Source: Chloroflexia bacterium
GTDB taxonomy: Bacteria > Chloroflexota > Chloroflexia > Thermomicrobiales > UBA6265
NCBI GenBank assembly: GCA_013696265.1
Contig: JACCYX010000533.1
Span: 1-11,328, forward strand
DNA length: 11,328 nucleotides
Reading direction: 5' to 3'
A model generated the notes under the pieces. That model had not been told where the DNA came from and did not search any database. It saw only the letters and a list, made by a program, of their open reading frames with translations. Shown here piece after piece: positions 6,423 through 11,328 of this stretch; the stretch's first letter is position 1; every line of letters begins with the position of its first letter. Both the position numbers and the translations under genes were made by a program.

Positions 6423-7075
6423 AGCCAAAGGAGAAAGAGGATGATGAGGAAGATACCACCCACAATCCCGATCACCGACCCCGCTATAGCGGCCCCAACG
6501 CTGACCGGCCCAATCGCGTCAAGGAACGAGAGCACGAGTGCGGGACCACCGAGGACACCGGCAAGAACGCTAAGGAATGCCTCGCGCCTGCGATCCCGGA
6601 CTTGCTCCTGGCGATCGTTCGCAGCCGCCTCTGCCTGGAGATTGACGATGCGCTGCGTCCGTCGCTCCAGCACATGCCGGGACATCTCCCGAACCTCGTC
6701 ACTCACTTCCCGGTAAAGTCGTTCGATCTGGAACGTCTCCTGCCAGCGCCGGTAGCTCTGATGGTGGTGTTCCTGTTGCATAACCTGGGCGAAATACCCG
6801 CGTGCCGTGAAGAGCAGAAACGCACTTCGAATTCGGATTACGGCGGCTTCCTGCTCAGCCTCCTTTCGTTCATCCATGTCCGCATGCCAGCACTCGGCAA
6901 CATCTCGCGAGAGCTTCATCAGGGCGAACCGCTGGTGGAGCACCAGCAAAAACAACAGGTAATATCTGCTATGCAGATGCTCCGGCAGCTGGTCGCGGAA
7001 GAATGGGGTGTCCGGCAAATCGCCCGAGACGAATGCGCCACCGTCGAGCGAGTGGGTGAACCAGGCATTCTTCAC
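6410..7075 (-). CDS. C-terminal part (after an in-frame TGA) of a two-helix membrane protein
   Basis: This frame is the direct, same-phase continuation of 7106-7951, separated by a single TGA (7106-7108) and ten sense codons. The only nearby initiator is a GTG at 7075 with no ribosome binding site, so independent translation is doubtful. The 221 residues start NAWFTHSLDGGAF, continue with a hydrophobic/aromatic segment (RYYLLFLLVLHQRFALMKL, about 37-55), then long charged helices (about 60-165, ERKEAEQEAAVIRIR, DEVREMSRHVLERR), and end in two membrane helices (about 166-187 and 193-218). The layout of soluble N-domain, long helices and two terminal helices is CorA-like, but there is no GMN motif between the helices. 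It could be a channel-like effector or an unrelated membrane protein; I do not recognise a named family. Confidence 0.6.
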   Translation of the reverse strand: MKNAWFTHSLDGGAFVSGDLPDTPFFRDQLPEHLHSRYYLLFLLVLHQRFALMKLSRDVAECWHADMDERKEAEQEAAVIRIRSAFLLFTARGYFAQVMQQEHHHQSYRRWQETFQIERLYREVSDEVREMSRHVLERRTQRIVNLQAEAAANDRQEQVRDRRREAFLSVLAGVLGGPALVLSFLDAIGPVSVGAAIAGSVIGIVGGIFLIILFLLWLQRQ

Positions 7076-7105
7076 GTACGGGAGAACGCCGGGGTGGTCA
7101 TCAAG

Positions 7106-7951
7106 TCAGAGATCGGCGGTGGTTGGCGCGAGGTGTTGCCGGAACCCGAAGAAATTCCGCACCTGGTAGACGAGCAGCCCGAGAGCCTCTGCATCGAGCC
7201 CGCCAACGAACAACCCTGCGAAAGTCATAAGCTGGCCGGGAACAAAGACCTCATCCCACCAAACGCCCGGATCTTCCTTCACGGAGGCGGTTTGCAGCAG
7301 GCCATTCAGCACATCGGACATCGTGCCGAACCCGGCGGGATCGAGCGCATCGACTCCACCGGCAAACGCCGGAAAGAACGGGGCACCGGGATCCCCCGCC
7401 TGAGGCCGGGTGGCGCGGACAAGGACATCGCGCTGCCCGCGAGCGAACCGGAAGGCGTGCTGGAGGTCCATCCACGTCGCCACCTCGGGCCTTGGCGAGC
7501 GAACGCACAGGGTCACGAAGCCGACGCCGACACTGAACAGCGTCAGCTCGACATCAGCGATCGTGAACGGAATGGCCTGGGATTGCTTCCGGTGAGCATT
7601 GATGACCAGCTGCCATTCAGCGTTCGCCAGGCCGGTTGGAGACTGGCGCGCGTCGTTCGCAAGCCGCCAGCGCACCGCCTTGGCCTGGGCTTCGACGGGC
7701 GGGTTGAGATAGCGGGCAACGTGGTCCAACAGGTCGTCAGGTGAGAACGGTTCCATCTCCCAAACCGGCACCGTGCGTGCTCCCGAGGGCCAGGTTGCCC
7801 CACGAGCCGACGCGGCCCGCCCCTCGAACGAGTCAGGATCGAAGAGGAAGGGGTAGAGAAACCGCCCAAACGACCGCCGGGTATTGACGACAGGTCCGCT
7901 GGAACTCGTCAGCGTCTCTCTCTCAGCGGTGGAGTGATCCTGTTCCTCCAT
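7106..7951 (-). CDS. N-terminal part of the same membrane protein, ended by a premature TGA, 281 aa
   Basis: The start ATG 7951 overlaps the stop of the upstream TPR gene by one base (TGATG), a classic coupled arrangement. The product is soluble, with no signal peptide. It has a polar start, FGRFLYPFLFDPDSF (about 28-42), a strand-rich centre (DVELTLFSVGVGFVTLCV, then RFARGQRDVLVRAT), and ends VRNFFGFRQHLAPTTADL just before TGA. Reading through the TGA continues seamlessly into the next 231 codons, so the ancestral product was about 513 residues. A CGA-to-TGA change would create this stop. The alternatives are readthrough, a sequencing error or a true pseudogene. Function is unknown; the pairing with a TPR protein suggests a sensor or adaptor plus a membrane component. 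Confidence 0.62.
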   Translation of the reverse strand: MEEQDHSTAERETLTSSSGPVVNTRRSFGRFLYPFLFDPDSFEGRAASARGATWPSGARTVPVWEMEPFSPDDLLDHVARYLNPPVEAQAKAVRWRLANDARQSPTGLANAEWQLVINAHRKQSQAIPFTIADVELTLFSVGVGFVTLCVRSPRPEVATWMDLQHAFRFARGQRDVLVRATRPQAGDPGAPFFPAFAGGVDALDPAGFGTMSDVLNGLLQTASVKEDPGVWWDEVFVPGQLMTFAGLFVGGLDAEALGLLVYQVRNFFGFRQHLAPTTADL

Positions 7952-8232
7952 CAGCCTTGCTCTTCAATCCACTCCCGCATCGGCGCTTCCCACTCACCCA
8001 GGTTGGCAACGACAGCTTCCTGGAAGGGCGGTGCCAGCCTGACGACAAGTAGGATGAGATGCCCTATCTCCTCCAAAACGTTGGGCGGTTGATCGTCCTC
8101 CGTCAGCACCGACCAGGCGTGATCTAGGACGCGAGCCACATCGTCCCATTGCCCAAGGCTCACCAAGAGCATCACCCGGTATCGTATGGCATGCAAGAGG
8201 GACGGGAGCACGTGGACCATACCCGAATCCAA
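7951..8232 (-). CDS. C-terminal half of the split TPR protein
   Basis: This frame starts inside the palindrome at a TTG (8232) without a ribosome binding site; the next ATG at 8220 is also unsupported. The 93 residues are helical (SLLHAIRYRVMLLVSLGQWD, VARVLDHAWSVL, EEIGHLILLVVRLAP) and look like the non-repetitive C-terminal helices that close TPR arrays. They follow on in sense from the TPR frame, but in a different phase. Removing any 3n+2 bases at the palindrome rejoins them. For example, deleting 8229-8287 (59 nt) gives one 268-residue protein. Its stop overlaps the ATG of the membrane protein gene (TGATG). Confidence 0.5.
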   Translation of the reverse strand: MDSGMVHVLPSLLHAIRYRVMLLVSLGQWDDVARVLDHAWSVLTEDDQPPNVLEEIGHLILLVVRLAPPFQEAVVANLGEWEAPMREWIEEQG

Positions 8233-8816
8233 GCTCTGTTCGTACCAGTCGGTAGCTTGCCGACTGGTACGAACAGAGCTTGGATTCCCCCTTGCTCCTT
8301 CAGAATAATCGCCATGTTCATCAGCGCACCGGCCAGGTCGTTGGCCAGCTCGGTCCGTCCCCCCGCGACGAGCCCTCGCCGGATCGCGACCGCCTCCGCC
8401 AACCGCCCCAGGTCGCGCAGCGCGTTTCCCCGGTTCATCAGGGCACTGGCCAGGCCGTTGGCCAGCTCAGTTCGGCCCCCCGCGACCAGCCCCCGCCGGA
8501 TCGCGATCGCTTCGTCGTAGGCCGCCACCGCCTCTCCCAACCGACCCAGGTCGCTCAAAGCGATCCCACGGTTCATCAGCGCACTAGCCAGGTGATTGGC
8601 CAACCCGGTCCGGCCTTCCCCAACCATCTCCCGCCAGATCGCGATCGCCTCGTCATGCGCCGCTACGGCATCGCCTGGCCGGCCAAGGTCACGAAGCACC
8701 GTGCCACGATTCATCACCACCGCCGCCAACTCGTTGGCCAGATCCGATCGATCATGATCGACCGCCAGATGACGATAGACTCCGGCGGCACGATCGAACA
8801 ATCGAAGGGAAATCAC
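8172..8816 (-). CDS. TPR-repeat protein, N-terminal part, truncated by a palindromic insertion
   Basis: Residues 23-177 are tandem TPR-type units. They begin at R23, R69, R115 and R154 with RT(E/G)LAN-LASALMNRG-AL-DLGRL-EAVAAYDEAIAIRRGLV; the unit is 46 residues. The third unit lacks seven residues of the second helix. From residue 178 on the frame is palindrome and out-of-phase sequence, ending 37 residues later, so only 8286-8816 is genuine. The true continuation is in 7951-8232. The start at GTG 8816 has no ribosome binding site and begins in the middle of a TPR helix, so the 5' end is probably also missing. TPR arrays mediate protein-protein contacts. It is followed by the overlapping membrane protein gene, suggesting a two-component complex. 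Confidence 0.65.
   Translation of the reverse strand: MISLRLFDRAAGVYRHLAVDHDRSDLANELAAVVMNRGTVLRDLGRPGDAVAAHDEAIAIWREMVGEGRTGLANHLASALMNRGIALSDLGRLGEAVAAYDEAIAIRRGLVAGGRTELANGLASALMNRGNALRDLGRLAEAVAIRRGLVAGGRTELANDLAGALMNMAIILKEQGGIQALFVPVGKLPTGTNRAWIRVWSTCSRPSCMPYDTG
8225..8287. repeat. Perfect palindrome (28-bp arms, 7-nt loop) interrupting the TPR gene
   Basis: The left arm 8225-8252 and right arm 8260-8287 are exact reverse complements; the loop is TAGCTTG (8253-8259). The arms contain CTCTGTTCGTACCAGTCGG and its complement. Symmetry stops at both outer edges. The element lies exactly where the TPR frame and its C-terminal continuation lose phase, so it is best read as an inserted palindromic repeat (REP/MITE-like). 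It differs in sequence from the element at 4414-4553. A foldback assembly or sequencing artefact must be considered, because perfect hairpins of this size are also produced that way. Confidence 0.85.
8288..8750 (-). repeat. Tandem 138-bp TPR-coding repeats
   Basis: Three full units and a part unit encode the 46-residue TPR motif; unit starts on the minus strand are at 8750, 8612, 8474 and 8357. The second and third are most alike at the DNA level. The unit starting at 8474 is 21 bp (seven codons) short, an in-frame deletion removing AAYDEAI-type residues. Such repeats favour recombination and may explain both the short unit and instability here. Confidence 0.7.
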
Positions 8817-8868
8817 CAGCCGGTTTGCCGCACTTGCCGTATATCCCGCGCCCGCAAGCGCCCGTTTG

Positions 8869-8976
8869 ACCGAGCCGACCGGCGATGAGCATGGGAACCT
8901 GGCGATCGGCCTGGCCGCCGCGGTGGTGACGATCGTTGGCCTGATCGTCGTGATGATCGTCCTGGCAGTGACCTGA
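8869..8976 (+). pseudogene. 5'-truncated second copy of the small membrane protein gene
   Basis: The 35 codons before the TGA at 8974-8976 read TEPTGDEHGNLAIGLAAAVV and then a hydrophobic helix ending MIVLAVT. This matches the C-terminal 35 residues of the 6090-6272 protein at 23 positions. No ATG or ribosome binding site precedes it; the frame is open only from 8779, and a TTG at 8866 is the nearest conceivable start. The homology stops about 50 bp from where the TPR homology on the other strand begins, so this looks like a rearrangement junction. Many third-position changes show the copy is old. Confidence 0.55.
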
Positions 8977-9174
8977 CAGGCGGTGAAAGCAGGTACGCCC
9001 GGCGAATACGGCTCTCCGCCGCTTCGCGGTCCGTCTCATCCACGGTATCTCGCGTGCCTTCAACAAGCGGCAACAACCCGGGACAGGAGGCTCAACGGCG
9101 TGAATCGCTGGTGCAGCACCGGGAGAAATACCGGAGAGTCCCGGGTCTGCAAATGCTCCAGCAATTGATCGGGA

Positions 9175-11154
9175 TCAGGATTGATTTGGCCGGTAGATCA
9201 GGACCAGAACACGCATCGCGAGAATGAGTCCCACGACCAGCAATGCGTAACCGATTAATTGGTACAGGCTTACCGTGGCAGTAACTTTTGGACCGCCATC
9301 CTGCCCAAGCACGATCACGGACATGATTCCCGCTGTGGACGCGAGGATCGTCAACAGCACCTCGTGCAACCAGGCGCCAATTATTTGCCGATCGCGCTCG
9401 TTGGCGAATGGGCGGATATTGACATTGAGTCGCCCTTCCTCGAGGGCCGTCGCAATCCGGTCCACTCTCCGGGGCAGCCGCCGCAAAAGCGGCAGGAGTG
9501 ATGTCAGCTCATCGATAAGTGTCCTTTGCAACGCACGCGGCCGCAGTTGCTCACCGAGATACGCGGAGGCAAAAGACCGCGCCTCACCGAGGACATTGAA
9601 GCCGGGTGCGATTTGGGTGAGCGTGCCTTCGAGCGTGGCAATGGACCTGAAGACGGCCGCAACCTCCGGTGGCACTGCCAAGCCGAAATCCGCGATGATC
9701 CGGAACAGGTCGGTGAACATTCGCACGTCCGGGGCGACCCCCGGCGACAAATGCCGTGCCATGAACTGCCCGAGTGCTCGTTCCAATCGATACTCATCCA
9801 GATCATCCGGTCGCTCGACGAGATCGAGCAGGGCGTCGCTCGCGGCAATCGGGTCTCCCTGATCGAAAGAGAGAATCAGCCGAACCAGTGCGCCTCGCAA
9901 CACGCCGTCGATCCGGCCCACCGATCCGAAATCCAGCAGCGTCAGCATGTCATTGTCAAGGAGCATGACGTTGCCTGGATGCGGATCGGCGTGGAACGTT
10001 CCGTCGATCACAATCTGCCTCAGAAGTGAGTTCAGGAGCGTCTGAGCGAGGAACGATGGATTCAGACCGCGCTCGGCGATCTCGGTCGCCGCGTCTCCCA
10101 GCGGGACACCGGCGATCCGCTCCATCACAAGCACCCGTGCGGTGTTCAGGTCGGGATACAGCACTGGAATATGCAGACCCGTGTCGTCCTTTCGTTGTTT
10201 GGTTGCCGCGGCGACGATTGCCAGGTTCCGCGCCTCCACGCGCAGGTCGAGTTCTTCGCGCAACGCTGTGGCAAACCCATCCGCAAGCTCGACAACCCCG
10301 ATCCTGCGTCCCCAAGACGTGCTGCGCTGGAGCCTGTGTGCGAGTCGATCGACAATGTCCAGATCCCCCTCGACCTGGGTGGTGATCCCAGGCCGACGCA
10401 CCTTCACGACCACCTCTTCGCCGGACCTCAATCGCGCGACGTGAATTTGGGCGATCGACGCCGCGGCCAACGGCTCCCGTTCGAATCCGGCAAAGAGATC
10501 GTCAACATCTCCTCCCAGATCTTCGAGAAGCGTGGACTCGATCGCTTCCCACGGCACATACGCCGCCCGATGCTGAAGCGAGCTCAATTCATTGATGAAC
10601 TCCCGGGGGAGTAAATCGCGTCGGGTCGAGAGAATCTGGCCCAGCTTGACGAACGTGACACCCCCGTCGCCGAGTGCCAGCCGCAACCGCCGAGCAAGCT
10701 CCGCGCGTCCTTCTGATGACTTTAGCTCGGCGCGACGTCCGCCGCCGAGATAGGCGCTCAGGCCATGGCGAAATATGATGCGCGCTATCTGGGAATACCT
10801 GGCCGCCCGCTTGAGCAAACGCCGGAACGCCCGCACCATATAAATAGGCCCAGGCATGTTGTTGCTGGGCACGAGCGCCTCGGCAATGACCAGGAAGACC
10901 ATGCCGAGAAGCAGCGCGATGGCAATGCCCAGGAAGTAAAACCAGAGTGAGGGAAACGCTCCGCCGTACCCGTCCAGCGCCGCGTCCCTGATTGACTCAT
11001 CGACCGAGGCGCCGAGGAAGAACGCAACGCCTCCGGCAATGACCAGCCGGGCAAACGAGAACCTGACGCCCATCAGGCCGCGCACGGTAAAGGCGAATGC
11101 CGCGATCAATATGATGGTCAGCACGGCGTACCACAGCACCAGCAGGAATGTCAT
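9175..11154 (-). CDS. AarF/UbiB (ABC1) family atypical protein kinase-like protein, 659 aa
   Basis: UbiB/ABC1 proteins are atypical kinases/ATPases that support isoprenoid-quinone and other lipid metabolism at the membrane. All family landmarks are present: the KxGQ motif (FVKLGQ, 168-173, then STRRDLLP), the alanine-rich nucleotide loop (AAASIAQ, 230-236), the ATP-site lysine K251 (VVVKVRRPG), the E-D-rich segment REELDLRVEARN (299-310), the catalytic HADPHPGN (388-395) and the metal-binding DFG (408-410). It is longer than typical (about 550 aa). It has an N-terminal extension with about three membrane helices (2-25, 33-50, 70-92) and a two-helix C-terminal anchor (598-617, 630-653). ATG 11154 has GGGAAG four nt and AAAGG eleven nt upstream. 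It stands alone. No quinone biosynthesis gene is in the window, so its pathway is not fixed by context. Confidence 0.92.
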   Translation of the reverse strand: MTFLLVLWYAVLTIILIAAFAFTVRGLMGVRFSFARLVIAGGVAFFLGASVDESIRDAALDGYGGAFPSLWFYFLGIAIALLLGMVFLVIAEALVPSNNMPGPIYMVRAFRRLLKRAARYSQIARIIFRHGLSAYLGGGRRAELKSSEGRAELARRLRLALGDGGVTFVKLGQILSTRRDLLPREFINELSSLQHRAAYVPWEAIESTLLEDLGGDVDDLFAGFEREPLAAASIAQIHVARLRSGEEVVVKVRRPGITTQVEGDLDIVDRLAHRLQRSTSWGRRIGVVELADGFATALREELDLRVEARNLAIVAAATKQRKDDTGLHIPVLYPDLNTARVLVMERIAGVPLGDAATEIAERGLNPSFLAQTLLNSLLRQIVIDGTFHADPHPGNVMLLDNDMLTLLDFGSVGRIDGVLRGALVRLILSFDQGDPIAASDALLDLVERPDDLDEYRLERALGQFMARHLSPGVAPDVRMFTDLFRIIADFGLAVPPEVAAVFRSIATLEGTLTQIAPGFNVLGEARSFASAYLGEQLRPRALQRTLIDELTSLLPLLRRLPRRVDRIATALEEGRLNVNIRPFANERDRQIIGAWLHEVLLTILASTAGIMSVIVLGQDGGPKVTATVSLYQLIGYALLVVGLILAMRVLVLIYRPNQS

Positions 11155-11328
11155 CGGCTTCCCAACCTTTCCGGCTCCGCATATGACTCACTCCCATTGT
11201 CGCCTGAAACGCCGCAAACCTTCGCACACGGGCAATTGTCAGTTCCGTACGTTCCGATTCCTCCTTGAACCTTCAGGTCATGGAGATCGAGTGAGGCGAT
11301 GTGCCAGCACAGAAACGGCGCCCGGGAC

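Noticed and set aside
7076..7108. Selenocysteine codon at the in-frame TGA
   Set aside because: There is no Cys/Sec redox motif around it and no evident hairpin directly after it; a nonsense change or sequencing error is simpler.
6602..7744. 380-codon plus-strand frame opposite the membrane protein gene
   Set aside because: It is long and open, but it has no domain, no ribosome binding site and a shadow-type composition. The minus strand shows membrane helices and coupling to the TPR gene, and its single TGA does not make the plus frame real.
8280..8888. 202-codon plus-strand frame over the TPR repeats
   Set aside because: It is the complement of tandem TPR-coding repeats, which explains its repetitive appearance; it has no start signal.
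9119..9144. Hairpin CCGGGA/TCCCGG downstream of the UbiB-type gene as its terminator
   Set aside because: The stem is only 6 bp with a 14-nt loop and no T-tract; not above what is expected in GC-rich DNA.
8977..9174. Possible gene in the gap between the truncated copy and the UbiB-type gene
   Set aside because: Short frames cross it on both strands, but none has a ribosome binding site or recognisable sequence.

Overview
The window is high-GC bacterial DNA with dense, short-spaced genes on both strands. Several features suggest a Chloroflexota relative (Thermomicrobia/Sphaerobacter-like): a small four-cysteine C-terminal module, 46-residue TPR units of a type common in Chloroflexota and Actinobacteria, and a palindrome-ended intergenic element. 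This is an inference from family recall; no rRNA or other marker gene is present.

Left part (1-4259). A CYTH-domain protein (class IV adenylate cyclase / triphosphatase superfamily) runs off the left edge on the minus strand. It is divergent from a small unrecognised plus-strand gene (619-1062). A minus-strand two-gene operon follows: a DUF1232 membrane-associated protein, overlapping by 20 nt a Pro/Arg-rich protein that ends in four conserved-looking cysteines. Divergent to this operon is a small stand-alone LuxR-type HTH regulator (2947-3327), which converges on a monofunctional proline dehydrogenase (3342-4259, minus).

Middle (4260-6272). The 365-bp gap between proline dehydrogenase and a COG1078-type HD phosphohydrolase holds a roughly 140-bp element bounded by 27-bp inverted repeats (26/27 matching). 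A candidate promoter overlaps its left edge, and a pair of 13-bp direct repeats follows it. After the HD gene comes a 60-residue protein with one C-terminal membrane helix.

Accessory island (6393-8976). A minus-strand pair of genes sits here: a TPR protein and, overlapping it by 1 nt (TGATG), a 513-codon protein with two C-terminal membrane helices. Both are broken as sequenced. The TPR gene is split by a perfect palindrome with 28-bp arms, and its partner carries an in-frame TGA. The TPR gene also appears 5'-truncated. Its upstream end abuts a degenerate second copy of the small membrane-protein gene, so copies of that gene lie on both sides of the module. This looks like a decaying or rearranged accessory system whose intact version may exist elsewhere.

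Right part (9175-11154). One large minus-strand gene encodes an AarF/UbiB-type atypical kinase with membrane helices at both ends. The last 174 bp upstream of it, and 8977-9174 downstream, show nothing I can call.
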